Shown here: positions 34,476 to 44,579 of the stretch, piece after piece
How the letters are laid out: each line of letters begins with the position of its first letter
Numbering within the stretch: position 1 is the first letter of the stretch
DNA from: a virus
Direction: 5' to 3' (one strand)
IMG/VR virus record: IMGVR_UViG_3300017782_000027
Location: 1 to 50,881 of that record
DNA: 50,881 nucleotides
Notes under the pieces: generated by a model
What the model saw: the letters and a program-made list of their open reading frames with translations, nothing else
Databases searched by the model: none
Told to the model about the DNA's origin: nothing
Made by a program: the position numbers and the translations under genes

Positions 34476-37400
34476 TTACGCTTGTGATTCAGACCAAGAC
34501 ACTTTACCAGTAACCTGTACTGGAGTTTGGAAATCAATCCCTGCAGTATCTTGTGGTTGAACAGCTATAGTTAAAATATCAGGACCAGAAGGGAATACAC
34601 TATCACCTCCTAATATAGAATTACCTAATTCTAACAACTCACCTAAATTGATTGTGGTAGATCCTGCAGATACTTTTGTTGCAAGTATTACGGTTCCGCC
34701 CTCAAATGTATCTCCTGAGTTAAACTCAATGAGCTGTGATAAAGATGGTGCGTCAACTTTTTGGAACGATAGATTAGAAGGTTGAGGATTCAATATAACA
34801 AAGACTTCAAGGTCTCTGTTTGATGTTACCCCTGCTTCTCTTAATCCTAACTGCATTCGGTTCATAATTTCTCTTTCACCAACATCACCTGTCAAAGAAG
34901 AGTCTACTGATGGAGCGAGTCTAACAGATATCATAGGTAGAGGTCTTGATAAATCTACTGGAGTAGTTTCTCCAATATCAAAACCTTGAGGAGATATCAA
35001 CTGCGGATATGTTAATGACGAAGGTAACGTACTTGTTGCAGGATAAGATGTAAACACTTTTGTATCTGTAGTTCCTTTCACAAGCTGTGTAATATATGTA
35101 CCTTCTGGCAATTGATTACCAGCTACTGAAGCAGTAATATTCATACCTACTTTAAAATCGGTAGCGTCAGTGTTATTAAAATCTAAAGCATATACAAAGA
35201 CCCTTTGACCATTCAACGTAATCACCTCAAAGGTACTTGCATCGGTATTTGATGCTGTATTAAACGCACCGTTTGTAAATGCATGAGGCTTGGAGTTTGC
35301 GGTAAACAAATAAGCTTTGTCATCATCAAACTTACCATCCATAATAACAGAGGTACCAAAGTGAAATAGAGTTGGTGCTGCATTTGCTGCAGATCCATTC
35401 ATTATTTCATATCTACCAGGCAAGTTACCAGATCTAAAGTAAGATTCATCTAATATGTTGTTATGAATAAACTCATGCACATATTTAACATGACCTTTAC
35501 GATCTTTAAATCCAAATCTTATTTTACCAGCACCATACCACGAGTAGTCTGCATATGCCATCTGAATTCTATTTACATCAATATCGAATCCTGAAGGACC
35601 AGTTCCATCACACTTATCAATATTCCAAGTTGTTTGTGGTGCTACTTCGTCTTGCGTTAAAGTACATTTTACATTCGTTGCATCTAGACCCCTGTAAGCT
35701 GGTTGAACAACAAACCTTGTATCTGAAGATATTTCAACCACTTTATAAGACTGACCTCTAATTACTACAAAATTACCTACTGATAATTGTGTTGTGAACG
35801 AGGTTCTAGCACCAGTGACAATCTGTGAATTTCTCGTTACATTAACAGTTCCAGCTAATTGAAGTGTAGATGATCTTCTTACACACGCTAAGTTTTGCCC
35901 ATCATACTGCATGAAGAATCCATTTTGATCATCAAACATTCCTGCTCTAACAAAAGCATCATTCCAGTTCTTCCTGTAATATGTTGGGAATCCTGCAGCT
36001 TTTTCCTGATCAGGTGAATTATTCATTTCATATTCAAATGTAAATGCATCTACTACGTTTGTTACAGTAAACTCACCATTATACTCATTAGTCCCTACAC
36101 TTACTTCAGCTTTTTCTATAATTACTGTGTCTCCAGTATTTAAGTTATGTGCTTCTTGTGTTTCAATTGAAGCGGTAGTGCCATTAGATTTTATAAGGAT
36201 CCTTACAATTCTAGGAGGGTTAAAGTTTATAGCAAAAGAGTTCTGTATACCTTTACCTGACTGATAACGGAAATACTTTCTAGTCTGTCTAACAATCTTG
36301 CTGTCAGGCGAAGTTCCTGCAGTAATATTTACACCTCCATCAAAAGGTAAATGTATACCATATCCATCAGGTCTTAATATTAATTCAGTTGGAACCCAAT
36401 AATCTGCACTATTAGAAGGATTGTCAGGTGCAACAAAAAGCTCTAGTTCTGTGTTTGTTAATACTCTAGCAACGGTAAACTCTTTATTAAAAGATCCATC
36501 GTTTATGTATACTCTGTCAAACCTTTTAAACGTTTTCAAAAATTCAGTTCCGTTTCCATTAACTCCCACTTCTCCCTGTACAATGTTAACGACTCCAGGT
36601 CCTTTTTGAGATTTTACTATACTTTCAGCAATAAGTGTGTGTGGGTCTGCTGAAGTCCCACCAACATTCTGAAGTGTTATATTAAATCCTTCTTTAGCTA
36701 AAGTTTCTGATGTAGCAAATTTTAAAGCAGTATCTGAAACAGGAATAGCATAAAGATAGTTATCAGTTTCTGTTAAATCTGTCAAAAAGAAATAACTTAA
36801 ATCTTGTCTAGGGTCGTATTTTATTTTTTCTCCCAACAAGAAATTGTGAGGGTCAGTAAAACTTATGGTAGAATCGCCAGTATTAACATTAGCATTGTCA
36901 ATTGGATAAATTCTTTTTGGTATTTTAATATCAGAAGAAACCTGAAAAGATGTTGCTGTTGGAATAGCATTGATTTCGTATATTCCATCATATGCACCTT
37001 CTAACGTGCTAACTTCAAATGTTTGACCACCAGTACCACCACCTGATAATATTACGTTACCTACACCACCAGTTATTTTAAACCTAATTTCCCACCAATT
37101 AGTCATGGTTCCATGAGCAAAATTGATTCTTGATGTTGGTGCAAATGATACATTTACTAGAGATCCTGAAAGTAATGATGTTACGTTTTTAGAAACAAAT
37201 GTGCTTTCTGATCTAAATACATCAGTATCTTGTCCTCCTTGAGCACCAACAAAATAGGTGTCTCCATCAGCAAATGTCAATACAACATATTCAAATCTAC
37301 CACTAAAGTCACCTCTATATTCAATATCTGTAATAGTTACTTCAGAAGGAACTGATGGAGAAAATGGCGTTATAACATCTATTCCAATGTTATTTTGCAC

Positions 37401-40400
37401 TTGATTACTGGTAAAACCAACTTCTGTTGTTGTAGCAGTAACAATAGATGCTGATGTTAATCCAGCACTTAATCTTACGTCATTAACTCTCGTTAAGTTA
37501 TAATTATTATTGTTAGATAAACCACCAATAATAGTTCCTTTATCTTTGATGTTTATCTGACCGTACATTGAGCCATGGTTACCACATGCGTAATAAAGTG
37601 TATCTGGAACGGAACCTGGAAGAGGATCTATAACAAACGTAAGCGTACCGTTATCAACTCTACTATTGGTTACACCAGATACAAATTCTCCAACATAGCC
37701 ACCTGAACTATAACTAGATCCATCGTCAGTTGTAAGATAAAAAGGATGACCTACAGCATTTACGTTAAAAGTGTAAGTTTCGCCTCTATACAAAGTTAGA
37801 GTTGGTTCAGTTTGCTGACCATTTAATCTGCCTCCAGTAAAAACATAATCTCCTGAAGCTACATTAACAACATTATAATTTGTAAAGCCTACTTCATTCT
37901 GACCGTCTACTAGGTAAGTGGCTTCTGCATTTCCAGTTATTTTGTGATCTTGTATGTAAATTGTGTTATAAAGAGTGTTTTCTTTTGTATAACTCAATGT
38001 AAAATCAGACGGAAATTCTAGCATGTCATCCGTAAAGGGAGTTTCTAACACCTCAAGTTTTATAATGTTTCCACTAATAACATTTACTTTAGCTCTGAAT
38101 TCTTGTGGCATTATTACACCTTCACCAATACTATCAGCATACATAAAATGTTCTCCATTAACGTTATTACTAGGAGTTGTACCTGAGTTGTATACAGCGT
38201 CTGGTATTGCAATATCAACCTCAGTTAAATCGTCTATACCATGATTTGGAATGTATACAGTGTTTCTTGAATTGGTCAGTTCTCTTGCAAATACGTAAAA
38301 AGTTTCACTACTTGCATTTGTAGATGCAGACTCTCCTATGGGAGTTTCAAATGCACCATCATTAAAGGTGTTTGATAATGTTGTATTAAACAAACTTCGA
38401 ATAGTTCCAAATCTTGCTTTAGTTCTGTTATTGCTATTAGCAGCAAATGAATCTTGTGTGTTAGACCAAAAACTAGAATTTATCTTTGCACCATTAAAAG
38501 CCATTACCATTGATGGCTCGTCAATACCTAAGCCATATGTCTCTGTAATTAAATCTTTACCAGAAGAAGGAGAACTAGCCGCACCTGTTTGTTGATAGTT
38601 GACATCTATGCTATGATACATCCATCCCCAGTGATTTTTAACTTGTTGCACTCTTACCCCAGTACCACCACTAAAATGACTAGCTTGAGTATGATTTTGT
38701 GTGTAACTTCCAGTTCCATAGAACGATCCACCTCTATAACTCCAACTTCTATAACCTATAAGTCCTGATCTTCCATCTGGTGTATCTGGACTGTTTAAAT
38801 AAACATAATACCAGTAGTAGTAAAGTCCTGAAGTTGCAACTCCACCATTGTCAAGGACAACGGTATCTGGACTAGTCCATCCAGGAGCATATGTACTTAG
38901 TGCATAGTAACTTGTTCTGTTATTAGAATAAGTGTATCCTGAATAAGCTCTAACAGTACTATCTACGTTATCATCATAATGCCATCTTGTGTATTTATAA
39001 GTATTAGGATTATTATTATAAGCTCCACGCTTTACAACATTGTAAACCAATCCTAATCTAGGTTGACCATATGTCCAGTTTGCTGGAGCTGGAGTTAAAG
39101 TAACTAGCGTTAGAAGTTCTTTTTCTTCATAAAGCTGTATAGTATCAGCATCTATAACATTTACAAAATAAACTTGACCATCTTGCAAACCAAAAGACTC
39201 TTCATTCCTAAAGCTTTCTATAAGAGTCCCTTGAGCACTGTATGAATCGCTTTCAAGCGATCTCATTCTATTTTCAGTTAAAGTTTGATTTATCTGATAA
39301 TTTCTATTAATTCCATGCTTTATAAGTGGTGAATTATATAGTAAACAAAATGTGTTTTCTAAGTTATGACCTGGCCAGCTTATGCTATTAGGAACATCAA
39401 TGATGTCAGATGGTTGTAAGTATTTTGTGTATGTAGATTCCCAGTCGTAAGCAACGGTGTTATTGTATTCAGCGTTACCTCGTGAAGTGTCTCCAGCTTG
39501 TACTTGTTCACTTATACTAAAACTTGCTGTTGTGTCAACGAAAGGTCGTCCATCAGGTGCTGTACCTACAGGATCATTTACTTTTAATGTTTTAGGACCT
39601 ATTGAATTTCTTACATAAAGTTTTGTGCCTGAAGAAAATCCATGGGTTGCTTGTGTATTTACAGTTATAGTACTTTGATCTGTCTCATCAGTTAAAGCAC
39701 CGTCAGCGTTGCTTATATTTAAAGCAGCACCTTCAAAAAACTTAGCAGGTATTATAGTTGTATAAGACCCTGATATTTCTCCTGTAGTTGTTGCTGGTAA
39801 GTCTATTTCGTAAAAAAACGTAAGTGCATCAGGTGCTCCAGACACAATAAAGAATCCCTCAGACTGATAATCCGTAACACCTTGAACTGAAACAGCGTCT
39901 CCTACACTTAATCCATGTGGTGTGTTTACTTCTACTTTTATTTGTCTTGATGTTTGTAAAGATGTAACAGATGTAATTCCCTCAATAGGTATCTCACCTC
40001 CACTAGCATACAATGTAGGTACATTATTTACGGTTTGCAAAGTCTCCCATTTAGTAGATTGCAATCCATACTCAAAGTCAGTATCAATAAGGTTTTCTGG
40101 ATTCGATACTCTAAATTTACTTACAGGATCTACAAAGGTTTCTGATGGCTCTATTGAAACCTCTTTTGCATCGTAAAAAACTTGATATGAATCTGTATCT
40201 GACATAGCAGCATCATTTGCTATATCATAAGTTAAAACCAACTGAGAAGAATTATTTCTCCCACTAACACTCATTTGTCCTCCTAAGTTGTTATCATTAA
40301 ATTGATAAACTACCTTATTTGTATTTACATTTGTAATTAACAAAAGGTTTTCTAGAGGAATAACATCCTGAAATATCAAAGTGTTATTCGGTCTGTCTAC

Positions 40401-40436
40401 TTCTATTTTTGAAGAATGTAATAATTTTTTTGCCAT
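34476..40436 (-). CDS. Giant tail-fibre-like structural protein with cupredoxin-like domain, 1986 aa
   Basis: The protein is beta-rich and Thr/Ser/Asn-rich throughout, with repeated small folds of the type V-x-V-x-T-x-x-x-H-G-(L/F)-x-x-G-(D/T)-x-V (for example INVNTPHGLSVGDAVSVQGV-like segments near residues 165, 260, 1450). Around 880-965 is a cupredoxin-like domain: RGETYTFNVNAVGHPFYLTT, then YYACGNHGSMYGQI. H897, C951, H954 and M957 form the type-1 copper ligand pattern with C-x2-H-x2-M spacing. A segment near residue 1530 (WNDAFVRAGMFDDQNGFFMQ) and the following ~200 residues resemble structural proteins of marine phages. It is probably a tail fibre or tail sheath-like appendage. It begins 11 bases after the other fibre gene. 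Confidence 0.75.
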   Translation of the reverse strand: MAKKLLHSSKIEVDRPNNTLIFQDVIPLENLLLITNVNTNKVVYQFNDNNLGGQMSVSGRNNSSQLVLTYDIANDAAMSDTDSYQVFYDAKEVSIEPSETFVDPVSKFRVSNPENLIDTDFEYGLQSTKWETLQTVNNVPTLYASGGEIPIEGITSVTSLQTSRQIKVEVNTPHGLSVGDAVSVQGVTDYQSEGFFIVSGAPDALTFFYEIDLPATTTGEISGSYTTIIPAKFFEGAALNISNADGALTDETDQSTITVNTQATHGFSSGTKLYVRNSIGPKTLKVNDPVGTAPDGRPFVDTTASFSISEQVQAGDTSRGNAEYNNTVAYDWESTYTKYLQPSDIIDVPNSISWPGHNLENTFCLLYNSPLIKHGINRNYQINQTLTENRMRSLESDSYSAQGTLIESFRNEESFGLQDGQVYFVNVIDADTIQLYEEKELLTLVTLTPAPANWTYGQPRLGLVYNVVKRGAYNNNPNTYKYTRWHYDDNVDSTVRAYSGYTYSNNRTSYYALSTYAPGWTSPDTVVLDNGGVATSGLYYYWYYVYLNSPDTPDGRSGLIGYRSWSYRGGSFYGTGSYTQNHTQASHFSGGTGVRVQQVKNHWGWMYHSIDVNYQQTGAASSPSSGKDLITETYGLGIDEPSMVMAFNGAKINSSFWSNTQDSFAANSNNRTKARFGTIRSLFNTTLSNTFNDGAFETPIGESASTNASSETFYVFARELTNSRNTVYIPNHGIDDLTEVDIAIPDAVYNSGTTPSNNVNGEHFMYADSIGEGVIMPQEFRAKVNVISGNIIKLEVLETPFTDDMLEFPSDFTLSYTKENTLYNTIYIQDHKITGNAEATYLVDGQNEVGFTNYNVVNVASGDYVFTGGRLNGQQTEPTLTLYRGETYTFNVNAVGHPFYLTTDDGSSYSSGGYVGEFVSGVTNSRVDNGTLTFVIDPLPGSVPDTLYYACGNHGSMYGQINIKDKGTIIGGLSNNNNYNLTRVNDVRLSAGLTSASIVTATTTEVGFTSNQVQNNIGIDVITPFSPSVPSEVTITDIEYRGDFSGRFEYVVLTFADGDTYFVGAQGGQDTDVFRSESTFVSKNVTSLLSGSLVNVSFAPTSRINFAHGTMTNWWEIRFKITGGVGNVILSGGGTGGQTFEVSTLEGAYDGIYEINAIPTATSFQVSSDIKIPKRIYPIDNANVNTGDSTISFTDPHNFLLGEKIKYDPRQDLSYFFLTDLTETDNYLYAIPVSDTALKFATSETLAKEGFNITLQNVGGTSADPHTLIAESIVKSQKGPGVVNIVQGEVGVNGNGTEFLKTFKRFDRVYINDGSFNKEFTVARVLTNTELELFVAPDNPSNSADYWVPTELILRPDGYGIHLPFDGGVNITAGTSPDSKIVRQTRKYFRYQSGKGIQNSFAINFNPPRIVRILIKSNGTTASIETQEAHNLNTGDTVIIEKAEVSVGTNEYNGEFTVTNVVDAFTFEYEMNNSPDQEKAAGFPTYYRKNWNDAFVRAGMFDDQNGFFMQYDGQNLACVRRSSTLQLAGTVNVTRNSQIVTGARTSFTTQLSVGNFVVIRGQSYKVVEISSDTRFVVQPAYRGLDATNVKCTLTQDEVAPQTTWNIDKCDGTGPSGFDIDVNRIQMAYADYSWYGAGKIRFGFKDRKGHVKYVHEFIHNNILDESYFRSGNLPGRYEIMNGSAANAAPTLFHFGTSVIMDGKFDDDKAYLFTANSKPHAFTNGAFNTASNTDASTFEVITLNGQRVFVYALDFNNTDATDFKVGMNITASVAGNQLPEGTYITQLVKGTTDTKVFTSYPATSTLPSSLTYPQLISPQGFDIGETTPVDLSRPLPMISVRLAPSVDSSLTGDVGEREIMNRMQLGLREAGVTSNRDLEVFVILNPQPSNLSFQKVDAPSLSQLIEFNSGDTFEGGTVILATKVSAGSTTINLGELLELGNSILGGDSVFPSGPDILTIAVQPQDTAGIDFQTPVQVTGKVSWSESQA

Positions 40437-40447
40437 CGTTTTTTATT

Positions 40448-42898
40448 TTATCCTCCTAGAGCAATAGACATTGCTACTGCGAAAGAATTGTAATCCTGTA
40501 AAGTTTTGTTTTCCCAAGCTGTTGTGCTACTGTTATATTGTAATATTTGATCATTAGCTGGACTACCTATTTGAACATCTCCTAAATCTGCTAAGTTAGA
40601 TGTTCCTGCTGCCGCACCAGTTGATGAAAAAGCAACAGACCTAAATAATCCACCTTGTATTATTCTACTATTAGTTGCTGCAGATAAATCTGTAGCGGTG
40701 TTTTCCATAATCACATAACCTAAGAATATTGCTTGAGTTGCAGTATTAGTAGCTTCTGTAAATGACTCTGCATTTATTTGAGTATTAGCTTCATCAATAC
40801 TTTGATATTCGTTTCTACCGTAGTAAGAAACTAGTATATTTGGAGTCCCTGGAAAATAATAAATTCTTTGTGTAGTAAATTTATTGTTAGAAGCTGTAGC
40901 TAATGTTCCAGATCCATCATCATATTTAGTTGGATCTAATTGTACATACCCAGCACCTAAAGTTCCATCGTCTTTTACAAAACCACCACTTCCATCTTGA
41001 TAATATCTATGTATAGTTACATTTGAAGATGCTGCATCAGTCACTAAAGATGGATTTTCACTATCAGTAGTATAATTCCTTCCTATAGCAAATGCAGTAC
41101 CTGCTGACCTGTCAAGTCCCAGTCCTGTTGAGTAGGCACTTATTATGTGACCACTCTTTTTTAGTGGGCCAAATATTCTTGCAAATATTCCAAAATCTGA
41201 TTGGTTGCCATAAGCTGGAGAAGGGAATGTTTTAACAAACTTAACATTACCGTCAGAATGTACAGCACTACCTAGTACAATTTGAGACTTATATTGAGTT
41301 TCTGAAAAAGCTCCAGGCTGCTGTTGTATAGTAGATAATGCATCTACATAAAACCATTGATTTAACTGTTCAGAATTTAGAGGATCTAAATTAGCTACAG
41401 TTATAGTTTGCTGATCCCAACTCACCTCTTCAGCTCTAGGTGAACTTTTAGTATTTTGTTTATTTAAGTTTACTATGATACCTTGTCCTGCTCCTATTTG
41501 GATTTGAGTAGAATTTACAACTGTCAGCTCTCCACCATACAATATACCTGTTGTAAGGTTATTGGAATAATAATCTAAATCATATCTATAACCATTTTGA
41601 ATAAAAGACAAATACTTATCTGTAGATCCTGAAGTATAGGCATACATAGCCTCTCCATGCTGTGCATTATGACCAGTGTAAGCAGTTTGAAAATCTAGTC
41701 TACCATTAACAAACAAATCACCTTTTACCTCTACATCGTTTACATTGGCATTAACGTCAGAATATGTGCTATCTAAACCTGATATAGATGTTCTTTCGTC
41801 ATCTGTTATTATATACCCAGATCCAGTCCCATTAACATCTCTTAACTCTGTTACATCATGAATAGATAAATCAGTGACATCTGTAGGTTTATTATTTATA
41901 AATGCATCACTCCCAGTAAGACTTTCTGTCCAATCAGCTTGCACATTAACTTCTGCATTATCCTCAATACCATCTAATTTAGTTTTTAGAATATCTGTGA
42001 AATCATTAGCAGATAACCCTTTACCAACAATTTTATCCACTTTAGCGTCTAAGGAAGATTGTAGATTTGCAATATTTGAAATACCTAGAGATTCTAAAGT
42101 AGTTCTATTGAGTTTTATATAAGTAACTATTTCTTGCAACTCATCTAAAGTTACATCATCAGAAGTCAACAAGGTATTTATAGCATCAATTGCATCCTTT
42201 AATACCTTTCCTTGGTTAGCAGATAATGGTACTCCAGCGTCCGTTGACTCGACATTGTCTACAATATCAGCATGTCTAAGACCGTTTGCATATATCTCCT
42301 CATAATTTGTTCTTTCTATACTAGTGATAATATCTCCAGAGCCAGCACTAGTAACATCACCAAACTCAGTTACAGAATCGTCACTAAAATCTTGATCATT
42401 TACCGCTTGATAATTAGATAGAAAATAATTTTGATTAGGAGACATAGATCCATTTGAGTCTCTAATGGTAAGTGTATACTTTTTATAGTAAACGTTCCAG
42501 TCTTCAATAGCTGTCACCTCATATATACCAAAATTGTTGAGGTTCCCTTGTTCGCTTATTTTTATGTAATTATCTAAATTTTTATCTAGGTAAGAACTAA
42601 CATTAACACCTTCAGTATCTTTGACATGAAAGTGAATTGATGTTATAGCATTAAACGCTGTAGATAGTGTGTTTGTCCCTGTTATTGTAACGATACCTTT
42701 AGCGGTAGCAGTTATGTCTGTATTGGCAAATTTATATAAAACACCATCGAAAAGACTAACTAAATTCTCATCGTTAATTAAGTTAACAAAACTCTGTATG
42801 GCATAGTTTCTAGTAGCACCAGTCTGGCTATCTGTTCCAATCCACTGATCAGTTTTACTGACCGTTGAGTCCTGGGCAAACGTACTTATCCTTGGCAT
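40448..42898 (-). CDS. Tail fibre protein, 816 aa
   Basis: The N-terminus (MPRISTFAQDSTVSKTDQWI, then GTDSQTGATRNYAI) resembles phage fibre proteins that attach to the baseplate or tail. Residues ~240-330 are a shaft-like helix/beta region (ESTDAGVPLSANQGKVLKDA; LNRTTLESLGISNIANLQSS; KLDGIEDNAEVNVQADW), repeats common in tail fibres. The rest is beta-rich and likely holds the tip. The ATG follows a TACCTTTGCA promoter box by 16 bases, so this fibre gene likely starts a transcription unit with the giant fibre-like gene after it. Confidence 0.8.
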   Translation of the reverse strand: MPRISTFAQDSTVSKTDQWIGTDSQTGATRNYAIQSFVNLINDENLVSLFDGVLYKFANTDITATAKGIVTITGTNTLSTAFNAITSIHFHVKDTEGVNVSSYLDKNLDNYIKISEQGNLNNFGIYEVTAIEDWNVYYKKYTLTIRDSNGSMSPNQNYFLSNYQAVNDQDFSDDSVTEFGDVTSAGSGDIITSIERTNYEEIYANGLRHADIVDNVESTDAGVPLSANQGKVLKDAIDAINTLLTSDDVTLDELQEIVTYIKLNRTTLESLGISNIANLQSSLDAKVDKIVGKGLSANDFTDILKTKLDGIEDNAEVNVQADWTESLTGSDAFINNKPTDVTDLSIHDVTELRDVNGTGSGYIITDDERTSISGLDSTYSDVNANVNDVEVKGDLFVNGRLDFQTAYTGHNAQHGEAMYAYTSGSTDKYLSFIQNGYRYDLDYYSNNLTTGILYGGELTVVNSTQIQIGAGQGIIVNLNKQNTKSSPRAEEVSWDQQTITVANLDPLNSEQLNQWFYVDALSTIQQQPGAFSETQYKSQIVLGSAVHSDGNVKFVKTFPSPAYGNQSDFGIFARIFGPLKKSGHIISAYSTGLGLDRSAGTAFAIGRNYTTDSENPSLVTDAASSNVTIHRYYQDGSGGFVKDDGTLGAGYVQLDPTKYDDGSGTLATASNNKFTTQRIYYFPGTPNILVSYYGRNEYQSIDEANTQINAESFTEATNTATQAIFLGYVIMENTATDLSAATNSRIIQGGLFRSVAFSSTGAAAGTSNLADLGDVQIGSPANDQILQYNSSTTAWENKTLQDYNSFAVAMSIALGG

Positions 42899-42914
42899 AT
42901 CTATGGTATTTGTG

Positions 42915-42922
42915 CAAAGGTA
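42915..42922 (-). promoter_or_regulatory. Putative -7 promoter element for the fibre genes
   Basis: The minus strand reads AATTCGTACCTTTGCACAAA. It has the same extended form as the boxes at 11009 (AATTCGTATATTTGCA) and 6734 (AATTAGTATCTTTGCA), in a 43-base intergenic gap. The leader is about 16 bases. Confidence 0.6.
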
Positions 42923-42941
42923 CGAATTAAAACAAAGCGTT

Positions 42942-43076
42942 TTATCTGCCTTGTGACCTGTAAGCCTTGCGGTAGTTTTTAGAAGACTTTAATTTTGAAG
43001 TTTTACTCTTGGCGTGAACTCCTGGTCTTTTAGTTTTTACTCTAGCTTTATAGTTTCCTAAAACAAGTTTTGCCAT
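42942..43076 (-). CDS. Tiny basic protein, 44 aa
   Basis: The product begins MAKLVLGNYKARVKTKRPGV and continues with HAKSKTSKLKSSKNYRKAYR. It is very basic with 17 Lys/Arg in 44 residues. I recall close relatives (VKTKRPGVHAKSKTSKLKSS) from marine phage genomes, all without known function. The start overlaps the stop of the upstream membrane protein gene by one base (TAATG), a coupling arrangement repeated elsewhere in this window. Nucleic-acid or capsid-interior binding is a possibility only because of its charge. Confidence 0.72.
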   Translation of the reverse strand: MAKLVLGNYKARVKTKRPGVHAKSKTSKLKSSKNYRKAYRSQGR

Positions 43077-43339
43077 TATGTATAGTTATAAAATATTATA
43101 TATCCAATTACTAAATTTATATTCACTAAAACTAAGTTCCATTGTTTAGCAACCCACACCTGTGGTGTCATTAATACGCCTCCAATAATGTATGTGACTG
43201 CTCCTATTTTACCGTAGTTAAGTAGGTATGGACTAAGCATAATTAAAGCAGAACCCATGTAACCTAATCTAATTGATATTCTTTCGAAAGGTAAAAGCCT
43301 CCTATCCTTTACCAGTGCTCTTAGTATTTTTGACTTCAC
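43076..43339 (-). CDS. Small membrane protein, 87 aa
   Basis: After a basic N-terminus (MKSKILRALVKDRRLLPFER) there are about three hydrophobic segments: IRLGYMGSALIMLSPYLL, IGAVTYIIGGVLMTPQVWV and LVLVNINLVIGYIIFYNY. It follows the holin-like gene without a gap of more than one base. A role in lysis or membrane change is possible by position. I do not recognise a family. Confidence 0.7.
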   Translation of the reverse strand: MKSKILRALVKDRRLLPFERISIRLGYMGSALIMLSPYLLNYGKIGAVTYIIGGVLMTPQVWVAKQWNLVLVNINLVIGYIIFYNYT

Positions 43340-43720
43340 TTATTTTGTCTTCCCTTTTAATTTTTCAAACGTCCTTAGTCCACCTAATCCAAGCATACCC
43401 ATCAACACAGTAAACAAAGGTTCTGTATCCAGTTCAGGAAAATCAACGTCTGGATATATAGTTCTAACAATTGGGAATATGATAAAATGATAGGCAAAAG
43501 CCAGACTACAAACCCAACCAACACTAGGCCTCCAGCCAGCAACAAACATAGAACGGTGCTGTGCTTCAACTTCATTAATTTTGGTTTGTAATTCTAGTAT
43601 TTGATTTGGATCTAACTCCTTTCCTTTTATTGCTTCACGTAAATCTAAAGCTAGTCCTCCTATCTTACTACGTCCTCCTGAGCCACCATTACCCAGGAGG
43701 CTTAATAGCATTTTTAACAT
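43340..43720 (-). CDS. Holin-like protein (3-TM gene-transfer/phage holin type), 126 aa
   Basis: The segment FVAGWRPSVGWVCSLAFAYHF followed by IIFPIVR, with a later LFTVLMGMLGLGGLRTFEKLKG, matches the holin family with three membrane segments known from gene transfer agents and phages (GTA_holin_3TM), in which the GWRP…GW motif precedes the first membrane segment. The N-terminal part contains an amphipathic helix. It would form pores in the inner membrane for release of the endolysin. The neighbours (M15 peptidase, coiled-coil membrane protein) complete a lysis-like cassette. Confidence 0.8.
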   Translation of the reverse strand: MLKMLLSLLGNGGSGGRSKIGGLALDLREAIKGKELDPNQILELQTKINEVEAQHRSMFVAGWRPSVGWVCSLAFAYHFIIFPIVRTIYPDVDFPELDTEPLFTVLMGMLGLGGLRTFEKLKGKTK

Positions 43721-44127
43721 TACTCTTTTTCTTCTTTTAATACAAATTGTGCTCCCACTACAGATAGTTTAGATATAATCTCTCTTTGTAGTTCTATAAT
43801 CATAGCTTCTAACTGGTCATTTCTTTTTTCCATTGTGTCAGCTAAAGACTGTAACGACTCTACCTTCTGTTGTAGCTTGTTCACCTCATCTGGGTTCTTA
43901 CCTATTATGGTATAAATTACTACTGATAAACTACCAACTATCATCCCAATTATGGATACAAAAATATCCTTGTTAGATGATGGTATATCATTGTAAGCTA
44001 AAAATAGCATCAAGGCAACTACTAGGAGAAACACTCCAGCAGCACCAATATAATGTCTAACTTCTTTACTACGCATCTTGTTTTGTGTTGTTTTGTTTTG
44101 ATCTGGTCTCTTAATTAATTCGCTCAT
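43720..44127 (-). CDS. Membrane protein with coiled coil, possible lysis accessory, 135 aa
   Basis: Two membrane segments (YIGAAGVFLLVVALMLFLAY; IFVSIIGMIVGSLSVVIYTII) are followed by a helical coiled coil (NKLQQKVESLQSLADTMEKR) of about 45 residues. It lies between the M15 peptidase and the holin-like gene, overlapping the first by four bases and the second by one. Such two-TM proteins in a lysis cluster can act as holin partners or spanin-like proteins. This is inference from position. Confidence 0.7.
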   Translation of the reverse strand: MSELIKRPDQNKTTQNKMRSKEVRHYIGAAGVFLLVVALMLFLAYNDIPSSNKDIFVSIIGMIVGSLSVVIYTIIGKNPDEVNKLQQKVESLQSLADTMEKRNDQLEAMIIELQREIISKLSVVGAQFVLKEEKE

Positions 44128-44579
44128 ATCAGTTCATATTTTGTTTTACCATTCGATTTTAATGCTTTCAAACATCTATTCCTGTTCCTCTCAGAATCAA
44201 CGTAGCTCACATGAATCCAATCTGGATTTTTGTCATTTCCAAACTCCCATATTAGCTGGTCAAAATCTAAGTTATTTTTAATGTATTTAAACATCTCAGC
44301 ATTTGTGGCATGTCCATGTACATCATCTAAATCCATTGCTTGACCTCGACAATGCTGGCTTCGTTTACTCCCACCAATAGCTGTATTGAGATCTTCACAT
44401 CTAAAAAAGCTGTTTATCCTAATAGGACCATCAACCCAATTTCTAAGTGGTTGAAACACTTTCTCTGCAATTGTCTTCATGTTTTGAAGTACAAGATCTG
44501 ATGGAGTGTTTTCAATACTTAGCCTAGTAGCTGTATTACTTCTTATTGCTTCCTTGTATGTTATGTTCTCTGATATCAT
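44124..44579 (-). CDS. Endolysin-like M15 peptidase (D-Ala-D-Ala carboxypeptidase type)
   Basis: The protein contains INSFFRCEDLNTAIGGSKRS, then QHCRGQAMDLDD and DWIHVSY. The zinc ligands of the M15 family are present: H76 and D83 in S-x-H-x-x-G-x-A-x-D and H123 in W-I-H-V-S. It lacks a signal peptide, so release would need the adjacent holin. I start it at ATG 44579 (151 residues); an ATG 75 bases upstream adds a hydrophobic stretch that overlaps the preceding gene by 119 bases and is not typical of the family. Chosen start overlaps by 44 bases. It cleaves peptide crosslinks in host peptidoglycan. Confidence 0.88.
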   Translation of the reverse strand: MISENITYKEAIRSNTATRLSIENTPSDLVLQNMKTIAEKVFQPLRNWVDGPIRINSFFRCEDLNTAIGGSKRSQHCRGQAMDLDDVHGHATNAEMFKYIKNNLDFDQLIWEFGNDKNPDWIHVSYVDSERNRNRCLKALKSNGKTKYELI

